A stretch of 50,041 nt of DNA, taken from NCBI GenBank assembly GCA_009602725.1, contig WELB01000025.1, forward strand, positions 20,122 through 70,162. Direction: 5' to 3'. Numbering within the stretch: position 1 is the stretch's first letter; each line of letters opens with the position of its first letter. Below, in pieces: positions 34,601-50,018 of the stretch. The notes under the pieces are model-generated. The model saw only the letters and a program-made list of their open reading frames with translations. It was not told the origin of the DNA and searched no databases. The position numbers and the translations under genes were made by a program. Origin of the DNA: Spirogloea muscicola (Eukaryota > Streptophyta > Zygnematophyceae > Spirogloeales > Spirogloeaceae).

Positions 34601-35081
34601 GGTGCTGCAGCACTGGCTTGAAGTTGGAGGCTACGAGGCCGACTACGATCCACAGACTGACTGCGTGCTTGTGGCTTCGAGGGCCGAGATTGAGGAGTCT
34701 ATGACCGGCAGCGTCATCTACACGCACCCCGTCGAGGAGAAAGCCGTTGAAATCGAAATCTCCCAGCCAAGACTCGAGGAGTTGGGCAATGATAGTAGGA
34801 GCAGCAGGGTGACAGTGGCCATTACTACTGGCAATTGGGACGAAGGTGTGGGCCCCATGGCAGAAGTGCATGCGGAGGCTCAAGCGCTACGGCCTCAGCC
34901 TGGTGAAGCAGCTGTTGAATTTGAAGTCTCCGCGACCGGAGTAGCTCAAGCGTCGGGGCGCGACCAGGCGGATGAGGTCCTCGGAAGTGCCATGCAGGCA
35001 GCTACGCAGAAGGCTATCATGTCGGCAAAGAGGAGAGAGCAGAAGGGCCTTGCCATCTTGTCTGAAGACGGCCACATTTGA
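31631..35081 (+). CDS. LCAT4: LCAT4-type phospholipase A, 5' partial
   Basis: Ten exons in phase: about 31631-31934, 32391-32482, 32588-32706, 32934-33121, 33251-33351, 33463-33669, 33805-33962, 34139-34193, 34314-34367 and 34521-35081. The protein has the lid/oxyanion start PVLLVPGIGGSILNAA, KLWSKYNPRTG, VPQDNYGLYS, FGFGYDFRQSNR, the catalytic serine in THSMGGLL, TWITIASPFRG, CPSVYEMLADDDFEW, YNIHGHS, the acidic residue in VDGDGTVPVESAK and the His in GEHRGVL. Most segments align with Arabidopsis LCAT4, a phospholipase A1-like enzyme of the lecithin:cholesterol acyltransferase family that cleaves glycerophospholipids. The C-terminal 120 residues are acidic/Ala-rich with no recognised domain. 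The true start is unclear: a single N at 31686 and a very GC-rich first exon leave no ATG in frame. An ATG at 31551 is in another frame. Confidence 0.95.
32283..32313. repeat. Perfect 12-bp inverted repeat in LCAT4 intron 1
   Basis: GTACTAGGTCAA (32283-32294) and TTGACCTAGTAC (32302-32313) are exact reverse complements around a 7-base spacer. This would form a stable hairpin in the first intron of the LCAT4 transcript. Confidence 0.85.
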
Positions 35082-35959
35082 AGATGGAAGTTGGGCACTA
35101 CAGGTCTGCAGTCACTCGAGGTCGACCCAATGTCGACCCGATCTGTGGTTCGTCATTGGGTTTGAAGCGTCTAAACCACGCAATAAGCATGTAGGCTTGT
35201 ACATAAGAGGTCACACTGGCGGATCTGGGTTTTGGCTCCAGGTTCTGCCTATGATTGCCATTGTTGCTATTGTTAATATCCTAGACGACTGTTACTGGTG
35301 TCGCCCAGGCACCAGTGCCGCATCCAGTACCTGCCTGAACATTAAGTATGCTCTTAAGCAAGTGTAAGTGGTAAGCTTTAGGGTCGTTGTCAGTGTCGAT
35401 AATTAGTGGCCTGCTTTCTGAGCGCCCCTCTGTGCAGCTGCAGCGGAGTGCTCTGCAGGGGCAGAGCACCGATCAGCCCATTCAGCAACAAGTCAGCTAG
35501 GCGCAGGCTTGCACGCGTCTCAATGTGCAGCTCACTCGAGAGGGGGTGCAGGCTGGTAATTGCGACAGCCACGATAGGCACTGGAGCTGACTTGTTGCTG
35601 CCGTAAGACCTAGGGACTACCACCAGTACTATGCCACTTTCTGGAGCTGACTTGTTGCTGCCAGAAACCTAGGGATTATTACCAGTACTATGCCACTTAC
35701 TCCACTGGCTGCTCCAGAACCCGTGGAGATGCTCGTTCAGAAACAGTAGCTGCTGCTGCAAGTATGCGCAAAGCTGTATCCGACGTGCTCTGCCCAAAAT
35801 CAACGACGATGATACATTCAGCAGCGCAACATATGCCCTGGAGTTCGTGCTCGCGAGCGAGCAGAAGAAGCTCAACCAAGAGGGGGGCAATGGCTGTTAC
35901 AGGCCAGCACAGAATGAGTGGACACCGTTCAACGAGTCAGGAAGCGCTAACCACGCAGA
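35082..35959. other. Intergenic region between LCAT4 and TXNRD
   Basis: This holds the LCAT4 3' flank, a two-copy 60-base tandem repeat (35581-35699) and one short dispersed repeat near 35880-35930 (GGCAATGGCTGTTACAGGCC, then AGCACAGAATGAGTGGACAC). No gene is recognised. Confidence 0.5.
35581..35699 (+). repeat. Tandem duplication, 60-base unit, two copies
   Basis: CTGGAGCTGACTTGTTGCTG starts both copies (35581 and 35641), and CCAGTACTATGCCACTT ends both. Copies are 60 and 59 bases with few differences, indicating a recent duplication. Confidence 0.9.
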
Positions 35960-36461
35960 TAGCAAGTGAGCACTACGGATGGCCGCTCAGTAAGGTCTCA
36001 GATGGGAATCGTCAGAAGCCGGCAAGGAGCCGCCCGGCCAATGGCCTGAGGCGGAAGTCGGGACACAGATGGAGAGGCATAGGCCAGGTGATGGTGCAGC
36101 GAGATGGTAAGATGCACGCTGAACACAAGGGCCAGACAGCCCGTGTCGTTGAGAGTGGCAGCTCCTTTGCTGCCGTCGGGACACCGCTCGCCGTGCGAGC
36201 CGGTTCAGGAGGCCAAGCCACTAAGCCCTGGGTCGCCCTGTAGACGCCTACAGACCCATCCTCTACCCGACGGTCGGCGCACTGGATTTCCTCGCCGCAG
36301 GCGGCGCTGATGACCTTCACGGCTGAAATTCCGGACTGGCGCTGAAGGCGTCCGCGACGACCACGTCCGCCACAGTGCGTGGGCCGCCGCCAGGCGCGAC
36401 GGCGACCAGGCCGGCGCGCCGCACGGCCTCGAGCGCCGGGCTTAGCCCCGGCCGGCGGCCC
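35960..36461 (-). mobile_element. LINE endonuclease fragment upstream of TXNRD
   Basis: The minus strand, with frame changes, reads LVAVAPGGGPRTVADVVVAD, AFSASPEFQP, then LARRAVSRR and a diverged tail ending LPASDDSHLRPY. This is the same domain order as the copy at 7590-8125 (LVASTTGGGGRIIADVV...). It runs into the assembly gap that begins at 36462. Confidence 0.5.
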
Positions 36462-36669
36462 NNNNNNNNNNNNNNNNNNNNNNNNNNNNNNNNNNNNNNN
36501 NNNNNNNNNNNNNNNNNNNNNNNNNNNNNNNNNNNNNNNNNNNNNNNNNNNNNNNNNNNNNNNNNNNNNNNNNNNNNNNNNNNNNNNNNNNNNNNNNNNN
36601 NNNNNNNNNNNNNNNNNNNNNNNNNNNNNNNNNNNNNNNNNNNNNNNNNNNNNNNNNNNNNNNNNNNNN
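36462..36669. other. Assembly gap (208 N)
   Basis: The gap directly precedes the first recognisable exon of the thioredoxin reductase gene. Any N-terminal extension (transit peptide or glutaredoxin domain) would be hidden here. Confidence 0.99.
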
Positions 36670-36685
36670 GGCGCTGGCGCTGGCC

Positions 36686-40115
<3,430 letters not shown>

Positions 40116-40216
40116 GCTCGCTGCCATGCACCGCTCACCCAGGATGCCGCCAGATATTGGTGGCGGGTGGGGGCGCTGGCAGCACCAGCAGACTGGCATA
40201 GCTGATGGAGGTTGGT

Positions 40217-40283
40217 GGTGCACCAGCATGACGGCCAGCCCCGCAATGTTGCATGACATGGTGCTGGCCCGAGCAGAGTGCCC
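40217..40283 (+). promoter_or_regulatory. SECIS-like element in the TXNRD 3' UTR
   Basis: About 100 bases after the TAA a hairpin has the features of a eukaryotic SECIS. The core ATGA (40228-40231) faces CGAG (40270-40273). A perfect 7-bp helix GGCCAGC/GCTGGCC (40233-40239 with 40263-40269) follows. AA lies at 40245-40246 in the apical loop, 13 bases after the core. Below the core, G40220-C40281, C40221-G40280, A40222-T40279, C40223-G40278, C40224-G40276 and G40226-C40274 form a lower helix. SECIS elements recruit SBP2 and eEFSec to decode UGA as selenocysteine. The fit was made by eye, and a covariance search is the proper test. Confidence 0.72.
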
Positions 40284-40814
40284 GTTGAGGAGGCGGCTTG
40301 CCTGCAAGCCCCCTTCTATACTGGCTCCCAGTGCGTCGTGACATCCTCACATCTTCAAGTTGTCACCCCGAGCCAGCCAAGCAGGCTCATCCTACTTCTA
40401 GGATCGTGAGCAAGCTAGGCAGGTACCCAGAGAAGCAGCAATATATGCTGCATGCCACAATTGACTTGGTAGCGGCAATTTTATGTACAGATTACGTAGC
40501 TACTCAAGGCAAATCGGAAATCCACGTGCGCCAGGCTGCATCCACTTGCAAAACTTTTTAATAACGGTCAATCATTGCTAAGGAGATACAAAATACTGGC
40601 TGGACTGGAAGTAGAGAAGCCGCCGCTGCACTTGGGCAGAGCGGCAGCTCAGCACAGGACTGCGCCTGCCTCTGGCGTGGTCCGCAGAGGTCCTAGATAG
40701 CCGCTTGAGAAGCTCTGTAGAAGCCCAGCATCACCGCAGCTTTTACAAGGCTTCTGAGCAGGGGTTGTTGAGCACCCAATAGTAGTTGCCGCGTACATAG
40801 CTGTGCTTTTATGC
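40284..40814. other. TXNRD 3' flank
   Basis: This is the remaining 3' UTR and intergenic sequence. I see no ORF of interest and no repeat until about 40815. Confidence 0.5.
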
Positions 40815-41765
40815 TTCTTGGCCCCTTCAGACCTTGTCCAGTCTTTTTTGGGCTCACAAGCATCACAAGCATTGCCCCTCTCCGATATAAGCTTGTTATG
40901 TTGTACGGCTATTCCTTCACTCATCAGCTACTACAGATCGGCCTTCATTGCCCTGCAGACCTTATTCAATCCTTGTGTTGGCTTTTCACACAGGCCACTT
41001 TATATGCGGCTTATGTGCTTGTTCGACTCTCCTTCAAGCAACCGTCTCGCTTCTTGCTTCTCACTTGCACCTTCCTCTCATTTCTTCTTGACATGTTGCG
41101 TTGCCTGCCACGTGAGATAAGCCAGTCAGCACCTGTTGCTTCGCTAATCTGGCTTACCGACGCTGTACTGCTGCGGGCGCCCTGCCATTCATTGCCTTGC
41201 GTTGGAAGTGCTGTTTCTTTGTTTGGCTAGTGCAGTACTCTCTGTTGGCTAGGAAAGAAGAAAGTGATCGCCCATAGAGGAAGGTCCAAGACGAGAGAGT
41301 CTGTCTGTAGTGGCCGCTTGAGTCGCTGTGTGCTTTATAGCTTTTTCTGGCCCCTTCGGACTTGGTTCTCTCTTTTATCTGGGCTGGCCACTCAGAGCCA
41401 GAGTTCTTTCCCTCCATCAAACAAACAGCGCTTCCGCTTGCTGCTGCCTCAGTCCTTAGCACTCCGACTCCTTCAGACCTTGTCCATTCTTTTGGGCTGG
41501 CCTCTCCCAGCCACCAGTTAATCTGGCCGCGCTTGCTCTTAGCACTCCGGGCTCCTTCAGACCTTGTCCATGTGTTCTGGTAGTCCCTTCTCCGGCTCCT
41601 CCTTCTTTGGCTTTGGACATTGTCCATTCGTTTTTGGGCTTTCTTTGCCAGCCCCTCTTCTCTATGGGCGCGCACTTCTTCTTTGTCCATTCCTTTGGGC
41701 TGGCCTCTCCCAGCCACCAGTTTATCTGGCCGCGCTTGCTTCCAATGAAAGGCAGTGGCTGTGAA
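40815..41765 (-). repeat. Cluster of short dispersed repeats upstream of IMPL1
   Basis: Six or more copies in reverse orientation, the clearest at 41345-41400, 41470-41545, 41555-41600, 41620-41690 and 41690-41765. The full unit reads CTCCTTCAGACCTTGTCCAT, TCTTTTGGGCTGGCCTCTCC, CAGCCACCAGTTAATCTGGC, CGCGCTTGCT. Read on the minus strand the unit is open and gives SKRGQINWWLGEASPKEWTR, which explains the long spurious ORF there. Confidence 0.75.
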
Positions 41766-41896
41766 AGGGAATGAATGCAGAAGGTCCCAAAAGGGCCGAA
41801 AGGCGTCTGTACCGGTCACGTGTGGCACAACCGCACGGACGGTCCTGCAGGCTGATGGCGGCGGTCGGCACCGGCGGCGCGCTGCGAGGTGCAGCC

Positions 41897-44118
41897 ATGG
41901 CGGCCGCGGCGCCGTGCGCCGCCCGCCTCCTGCCGNCGTCGGCCGCTGCCGCCGCGGCGCCCACCTCGGCTTCCCGCGTCGGCGGCCGCACCACAGGTCC
42001 ACCGCCGCCTCGGCTTCGTTCGTCGTCCAGACAGGACCCAAAGTCCAAAGCCCAAAACCCAAAGCGACGCTCAGCAGTGCGGCGTGGCTCTGCCAGGCAG
42101 CGTGGCGCTGCGGGAGCTCGTCGCCGCGGCCGAGGCGGCGGCCACGCAGGGCTCCGAGGTGCGCAGAAGACCCTGATGCTCCCGCCGCTGCTGCAAGTGG
42201 GTGCGCAGGCGCCGTTGCTGAGGACACACAACTCTCCGCACGTAATGGGTCTGCGTAATGGCCGCCGGCAGGTCATCAAGCTGGCACTGGACAAGCCGCG
42301 CAACATCTCCTACAAGGGCGCTGCGGACCTCGTCACCGAGTAAGCGAGCCACCAAGCCACTCCTTGGGGTAACGCGTGAGTCGCCATCCGCAGCAACTGA
42401 TGGACGGCATGCCACCGCAGCACCGATAAGAAGACGGAGTTGGCGGTGGTGGCGCGCATCCGGGAGGCCTTCCCGGGCCATCTGCTGCTGGGCGAGGAGG
42501 GCGGCGTCTCCGGCGACCCCTCCTCCGAGTACCTCTGGTGCATCGACCCCCTCGGTCGGCACCGCGGCTCGCTTCCCTACGCCAATGCTGCCGCTGGTGT
42601 CCGGCTCCCTAGTGCCCGTCTACGTTCTCCAGAGAATGCACGCTGACAAGGCTGGTGCGCCACTTGCAGATGGTACCACCAACTTTGCACATGGCTACCC
42701 CTGCTTTGCCACCTCCGTTGCAGTGCTGTGCAAGGGCAGGCCAGTGGCTGCTTGTGTGGTGCGGAGCGGCGACCTGAGCGTGCTGCTGCAGCCCTCCCTT
42801 GTTGCCTGCGGTGCTTTCAAAACCAAAAGAATTAATGCAAAGGTGATTGCTGCTGGTTAAGGCTGTAGAAAGCCACTCGTACGCAGTCGAATGTGACTTG
42901 CAATTGAGGTGGCATCATGCAGGTGGAGTTTGCAGGCGGGCCCAAATGCTGGGTCACCAGGACATTTACCGCAGGCTCTGGTGAGTGCCACACCAGTAGA
43001 GTTGCAGCTTCCACAATGCTCGCCTGTGAGAGCAGCCCACAGGGTCGTCGTGCTCCTGGATTCAGGACTTGGCGCTACCTGCAACGGCGATGCCATCAAG
43101 CCGAGCGAGACTGACCAGGTGCATTCACATTTCCTCTCGAATAGTGCATCATGCGCAAGTTTGGTGGACGTCCACTCCACATCTGCATGCAAGACAGTTG
43201 CATCCAGAATATGAAATACAGCGGCAGCATATTGCGCAAAGCTTGACTCATGGTGGTGCAATGTCGTAGGTGGAGAAGTCCCTGCTCACCACAGGATTCG
43301 GGTACGATCACAACGAGGCATGGTCCACCAATCTCGACCTCTTCAGAGAGTTCACAGACATCAGCAGGGTCTGGCAGCTAACTCCTTCCCCTCCACCATG
43401 GTACTTGCAATACTCGCAAATTCGTGTCGCCAGCCTGCAGACTCTAAGCTCGGCACTGCTCACACTGGCTACCTCAGGGAGTAAGACGACTAGGAGCGGC
43501 AGCTGTGGATATGTGCCACGTGGCGCTTGGGATCGTGGATGCATACTGGGAATTTCAGCTCAAGCCCTGGGACATGGCTGCTGGCGTCCTGGTAGCCACC
43601 TGATACTTCAGCTCCTACTCCTCATTCTGCTACTTGGCAGAGGCCTCTGCTGATATGGGGGTTCATCTCGTGCAAAGTGACTGTTGCAGGATCTCATGCC
43701 CTTTGGGCACCTACTGCGCCATGTGGCAGATTGTTGAGGAGTCTGGGGGCAAAGTGACTCGCATGGACGGGGGGGACTTTACAATCTTTGATCGCTCCGT
43801 GCTCGTCTCCAACTCGAAATTGCATGACCAGGTGAAGCGTCTGTGGCTACAACCAGAAGGACCACGCAACTCATTGCAACTCTGCAAGCTGCGGCGCTTA
43901 AATGCAAGCTTGACGCAGGCATTGGCAGCACTTCGTACCCTTGCAAGGTGACGTCAGCACTTGCAGAAGATCGTCTGATCAGGCGGCATTCTTGGGCAAT
44001 GAGTTGTTTTCAGCTGCTGCAGCGCATAGCGCCCGCCACGGAGGAGCTCAAGAGCAAGGGCTTTGATTTTACTCACTGGTACAAACCAGATGGGTACAAT
44101 TGTGCAGCAGATGTCTGA
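41897..44118 (+). CDS. IMPL1: Inositol monophosphatase-like protein, IMPL1 type (plastid)
   Basis: Eleven exons in phase: 41897-41996, 42097-42158, 42272-42339, 42421-42554, 42670-42758, 42923-42980, 43066-43118, 43270-43368, 43478-43591, 43730-43831 and 44023-44118, giving 324 residues. The Ala/Ser/Arg-rich N-terminus looks like a plastid transit peptide. The catalytic part has KPRNISYKGAADLVTDTDK, the metal-binding LLLGEEGG, the WCIDPLDGTTNFAHG motif, GGPKCWVTRTFTAG, LLTTGFGYDHNEAWSTNL, VRRLGAAAVDMCHVALG, the second metal site YWEFQLKPWDMAAGVLIVEE and the end GFDFTHWYKP. It hydrolyses inositol phosphates with Mg2+. Plant IMPL1 is plastidial and acts on myo-inositol monophosphates. A single N at 41936 lies in the transit-peptide exon. 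All catalytic residues are present. Confidence 0.95.
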
Positions 44119-44577
44119 TGTGGCATGAGACTGTTGTATCCGGTATGGCTGCTTGGAGGCTAAGCAGTCTACAGCAGCAGCAAACCTAGCTGCAAGACAC
44201 CTGACTGCGATAGCCTGCTGGTGCAGTGAATACAGATCTATAGCCATTTTTGCATCTCAAGTGAGCTAGAGGCTTCTGATTATGTGGACAAGCCCCAAGC
44301 TCTAGTGATGCGTGAATGTTACAACGCTGCACCTTGCGCAAACGTACTGCTGCAATAACACATGCATGCAGTCCTGTTGATTGGACTTCTGCTTCCAGTA
44401 ATAATCTTGATAAGGTGGACCTCTGCAGCCATGACGGGGTTTTTATCACAGAAGCAAAGTCCTTACAAGTCCTAACTGCGCACATCAAGTGCTCAACAAC
44501 AGGTGCTGAGTGAGCATACCAACAGGAAAGTGATTGTTGCTACTAGCGCTGGACCACTGGCATTCTAAAAGTTCCAC
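44119..44577. other. Convergent intergenic region
   Basis: Between the stops of IMPL1 (+) and the TPR gene (-). It should hold both 3' UTRs. No ORF or repeat is recognised. Confidence 0.6.
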
Positions 44578-47500
44578 TTACGAGACAGAGGGGAGGGGAA
44601 AGGGCTCCTGCTGTGAGGATGGCACGTGCAAACGTGGAGTCGAGTGGTTTCGACTGCCACTGGTGGCACAGTGCGCGGCGCCAATGTGCGCCTCGCTAGT
44701 CTGCAGGGGCAAATGGTGAGGCGATACTGACGCAAACGGCTTCTGCCAGCCGGCGGCACCAGAGTCGGGCAATGGTGGTGGCGCGGCAGCAAGATTCCCA
44801 TGTTGGCCTTGGTGAGCTGCAGAGTGTAGCAGCGAAGAGGGAGCATGCCCATTGGCCTCCAACAGGGCCTCGCCTTTTGCTGCATGCTGGAATTGTAGCT
44901 GCTTGGCAGCAGCACCTGGCGGCCGTGGCGAGGTGGGTGAGGGCTTCTCCTCTGCTTCTTCTCCTCGACTTTCAGCACGGCCGCTGTGAGCCTCCCAAGC
45001 CTTCTTGGCCAGAGCGGCAGCCTTCATGCCATTCGACTTGGCGGCGTCGAGCGAGGGGTCAGACGCGAGCGCGCGATCAAAAGCGGCAACGGCCTCGTCC
45101 CAACGCTCCTGCGCCACCAGGAGCAGGCCGAGGTTGTTGCACGCCGGTGCAAATTCACGGCACAGCTCCAGCGCCTCAGCAAACACAGCATGCGCCTCCG
45201 GAAAGCGGCGCTGCTGCCGGTACAGGTTGCCAAGGTTGGACAACACGGCATGCCGCTCCAGCGGGCCTGCCAACTTCAGCGCGCGCTTGTACACCGCCTC
45301 TGCAGAACCCGGGTCCTCCGAGAGCTGCACTGCGATACCTAAGTTGGACCACGCCGTCGCAGCAGTGCCGCAACGGCCAATGGATGACTTAAGGTACGCC
45401 TGTGCAGCACCAAACTGCAGCATGCTGAGCGCGTGCTCGCCCAGCTGTTGCCATGCCGCCGCCTCTGATGGCTCCTCCTCCGCTGCCTGGAGCAATGGCA
45501 GCCAGCAGAGCCCCCTCCATCAGACGGGCAATTACTTGCAAATTGTAAGACAATCTTAAGCTGCTAAGGTGAAGCGTCTTCGTTCATGTATTTCCTAGTG
45601 ACTCTTCTGCCTGGATGCTCAACTCTGACCAGTAAGTGGCTCTATCTCCCCTGCAACTTGAATATTCGACCTGCTGGAGTGTGTGGAGTACGCGCTCCTC
45701 GTACTCCTTGACAGCGTCCTCCTCGTCGAGCGCTGCAGCGGCCTCCGACTGCGCACGATTGACGAGCGCAAGGCCTGCCCAAGCGACGCGTAGTGGCACG
45801 CTGCTCTTCTCGCGGAGCAGCGACGCCATCTCGTTGGCTGCCCACCCCAGCTGCTCGCGTGGGTCCTCGCAGCGCTCAGCATCCCGCACGCGCTGTCGCG
45901 CCACGACCAGCCTCACCGCCAGGCTTCGTGGCTCCAGCAGCGCCGCCTGTAAGCAGGCACGGGACCGCAGGTGCAGCCGCCATTGCAGGACCAGCCATCA
46001 GCACTGCATTATTGACATGTTGTAGCAGTGTTTAGCAATGTAGCAATGTAGCAATCTTTCATCTTGCAGCAAGCCCTGCTGTCATCTCGGCCAAGCTCAC
46101 CTGCTCAAGGCAGCGGCTGGCAGCGGCCGGCTTGCCCTGCGCCACAAATGCCGCGCCAAGGTTGGTCCAGATCGCACCCGAGCGCGTGTTGTCCATCAGC
46201 GCCGCCTCGAGGCACCGCTGCGCAATTGTTGCGCTGCCCGCACGCGCGTGCTGCCCATCCTTGCGAAGTCCCTCCGCTGCAGCACCAGAGTCGTACAAAA
46301 TGCTCACGCATGTGAAGACACACATGTCGTCGGGGCAAGAAGCAGGTAAGGCCCATATTTGGTGTGAGCGGGAGGGCGAAAGATAGAGGGAGGAAGGGAG
46401 GACACAACACACCGAAGCAGGAAAAGAGAGGGAGAGAGCTGGAGAGCTGGAGAGAGATGGAGGAGGAGAGGTGGCAGCTAGGCCAGGGCCAAGGCAGATG
46501 CACCCTGAAGCCGGCCTACTGAATTCACGGCTTGCTTTGGCTGTGCAGCGATCATGGCAGGCGGCCACTGACCTGACAGCGTTGGCGGGTGGGCAAGGAG
46601 GAGTGCAGAGTAGGTCGTGAGGGCACCAACGTGCGAGCTGTCCCGCAGGAGCGCTGCCTGCAAGCACTGCTCTGCCCGCCGTATGTCGTGCCTGCAGGAA
46701 AGGGCGGCGGTGCCAGCAGGCCGGTCAGCAGGGCCAGTGGCGGCAGCAGCGGCTGCGAGCGCCTCCAGAAGGATAAGGAATGGAGGGGTTTCTGCAACGA
46801 AAGCAGGTGGGTGGCAGGGCTGACAGGTGGAGGTAGCAGGCGCCGAGGTTGGCGAGCGCGTCCACGTGGTCCGGCATGGCGCTCAACAGGCCCTGGAAGA
46901 CCTCGACCGCGCTCTGCATGCAAGGCGCGGCAGCACGTGGTGCACGCATTGGCACGTCAGCCAGTGCCAGCGAGACAGCTTGGGCAGCTGTTGCTGAATG
47001 CTACGAGGCTGCCAGAGTGTGAGACATTGGAGGCAACAACTGCGCAGCGAGAGAGACATAAGCAAGCATGCGCAGTGGCGCCGTGCCTTGTGCCGACTGG
47101 AGTACGCGAGCAGGAGGCCAAGGTTGTTCCAGATGGCGGCCTGCGACGGGTCGAGAGCTGCAGCAGCACGCAGCTCTCGCGCCAGGGTTTCCGCGTCCTC
47201 CTCTGCCAGCCGCTCCCGTTCGCGCTCACCCACCGCCGCGGTCGACGCCACTGCCGCCGCCGCCGTTTCCACCACGTTGCGACCACTGGCAGCGCCGCCA
47301 CCATTGCTGCCAATGTTGCTGCTGCTGCCGACGCCGCCGTTACTGCTGGCCCCGCGACCCCCGCTGCCCCTCCTTCCCATTGTCTCGGCACGCGCTGGCG
47401 CCGATGCTGCCGGTCCTGCTGCCGAGCCGGTCATCGCCCCTTCTGGTGTAAGTGCAGTACTGTCTGTGACCGTCCGCTCCCCGCTGTTGGCCCGCTCCGC

Positions 47501-49985
47501 TGCTGCCCGCTCCGCAGCCCGGGCCCGCGGCGTCTTGCTAGCGCCCACCGCTCCGCCAGCGCCCCCGCGTGCGTCCTCCCGCCAGTCCTGCTGGCCTCCT
47601 CCAGTACCGCCGCTGCCACAGCTGCCGCCGTCATCCCGGCTGCCCAGCGACAGCATGCGGGCCTGCACCGCACACTGTGCACCACCAACAATTCTCAGTC
47701 GCTTGCAACAGTCAGCATCAAAAAACATGCACAGAATGAGCTGGACTGTCCATGGAATGATCAGACCGCTGAAAGTCTCACCTGCACACGGTGATTCTGG
47801 GCGAGCGCCAGGAGCTTGAGCCGCGGCTTGCTGCCAACCTCATCGCCGAGGCGCAGTATCTCCATTGCCTTCTCGTACGCCACGCTTGCCTGCCATGCGA
47901 GGGAGGGAGGTAGCACGTCCCGGCGGCGTCTTGTCACTCGCACTTTCAGTACAAGCAGCTTGCTTGAGCGGCAGCGCAGCATTGGCCACCGCTGCGTGGA
48001 ACAGGCGAAGCTCGACACAGGATGGGAGCGCACCATGGCGGGCTGCTGCGTCCGCTGGTGCAGGAGGCCGAGGAAGAGCTGTGCATGTGCATTACGTGGC
48101 AGCTTCTTCGCCACGTTGATCAGCGTCTGCTTGACGGAGGCGGTGGGGCGAGGAGCGAGGGAGGAGAGGAGCAAGCGGACGGTGTCAAGGCAGCCGAGCC
48201 ATGAGAAGAACCAAGGCCGCGGACGCAAGTGGCGCAAGCAGTGCATGGCGCTGTACCGTGCGAAGGAGCTTGGTGTGCCACGCCTGCCGCATCGATTGCA
48301 ACACCTTGGCGTGCTCCGGCAGTGCTGTCGGCGTTGGCGGCAGAGTTGGTGGTGAAGTTGCTTGCGTCCCAGGCGGTACTGGCAGCGGCAGCTGCAGCGG
48401 CGGCAGCGGCGGTGGTGGCGGGGGCGGCGGCTGCAGCGGCAGTGGCGGCAGCTGCGGCGACAGCGGCGGCGGCGGCTCGAGCAACGGTGGTTGCGGCGGT
48501 TGTCTGGCTAACGGCGTGGGAGCCGGTGCCGGGCGGATGTACACGCTGGGACCGGCGCGCCAGGCTGGCAGCGGCGCCGGCGCGGCTGCAGCCGCCCCAG
48601 CAGCGGCGACAGCCGCCGCAGCAGAAGCGGAAGCTGTGTCGACGGCGTCCAGGGCCTCATGTGCGCACCTGCGGCGCGATCGTGCCAGCGGTGCCTATCT
48701 TTAGCAGCAGCTTTGAAGAGTGGATGGTGGTGCACACAGTGCCGCGGGAGTGAGAGGGGTGGGAGGATGTAGGAGAGCGTGAAGCAGGGGCTCACAGGCT
48801 ATGATCACCGTCACCGATGGCGAGCGACGGCGGTGCTGGCTTGCCGGGCAGGCCGCCATCGCTGCCGACGCCGCTGCCGCCGCCCGGCGTGTCGTCGTCG
48901 TCGTCGTTCTCCTCGGGCGGCGCGGAGTTCAGATCCGCAAGCGGGCCATCCCAGCGGCCGGATGGCCGCAGCAGGGGCACTGGTTGCACTGGTGATGGAG
49001 CGGGCGGCCATGGCGGCGGCGGCGGCGTTGGCGCAGCCTCCGCGATCGAACGTTCAGCTGCCGACACTGCCGTCGCCGCCGTTGCCTGCGCGGCAGTGAG
49101 CACTGCCTGCCACTGCACCGCCTGTGCCGTCTTGCTGTCCGACGGTGGTGTCGTAACCTCTCCCGGCCCCGTCGCCGACGCCACCCCCTTCTTCGCCCGG
49201 GCTCCCCGGCGATGCTTTGCGGCGGGCTCTCCGGCGGCGGCGCCGCCGTCGCCGTTGCCAGCGGCGGCATGGTCTCTCCTCAGCGGCCGCTTGTGGCCGG
49301 CGACGGCGCCCACGCCGCCGCCGCCAGCGCGCCGGTGGTTGGCCTGCGGTGGGAGGAAGCCGTGCCCGACGTCCGCTGCCCGCCCAGCCGCAGGCGTGAC
49401 CGCGGCCGGCGTCGTTGGGCTGGCCCCAACGCCGGCACGAGGGCTGCTCCCTCGCGAGCTCGCACTGTCGGCCCTGCCCCCAGAGACGACGGCAGCGCCG
49501 GTGAGATATGGCATGGCCTGGGCCCCTGTGGCGGCCCACTGTTTGGAGATGGAAGAGGGGGCGGGGTGCAAAGACGAGTGCCAGGTGGGGGTACCCCGTG
49601 GAGAGCAGTAGACAGAGGGGGAGGGGGATGAGGAAAGGAAGGAGAGATTTGCCGAGAGAGGAGCGAGGGGTGGGGAGGGGCAAGGACTGAGGGAGGGAGG
49701 GGGGCAACTGGGGCGATGTGCAGCGAGATGCCTCGTGGCTCAGGCCGCGCAGGCCGCGCGCAGCCGAGCTTCGGGAGGGGCTCGTGAGTCGGACCTGTCG
49801 AGCGTGCTGGCGGCGCGGGGCGGGAGCAGGAAGTTCCACCTGCAGGCGACGCCACGGCCACAGCTCAGCCTGAGGAGGAGAGGGCCGGCGCCGAGGCCAT
49901 GGCACGACACAGGCGTTGTGGGAATCCAGCGCGGAGGAGACGGCAGCCTCACTGAGCGTCGCCGGGGAAGGCCCTTGGAGAGGCC

Positions 49986-50018
<33 letters not shown>

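Noticed and set aside
35581-35699. CRISPR-like direct repeats.
   Set aside because: Only two adjacent units without spacers, in a eukaryotic genome. This is a simple tandem duplication.
41154-42227. A 357-codon minus-strand open frame.
   Set aside because: It is the short dispersed repeat read in frame several times (SKRGQINWWLGEASPKEWTR) fused to the antisense of IMPL1 exon 1.
46589-47819. Plus-strand open frames of 273-401 codons opposite the TPR gene.
   Set aside because: They are Ala/Arg/Pro-rich shadows with no family features, whereas the minus strand carries TPR helices.
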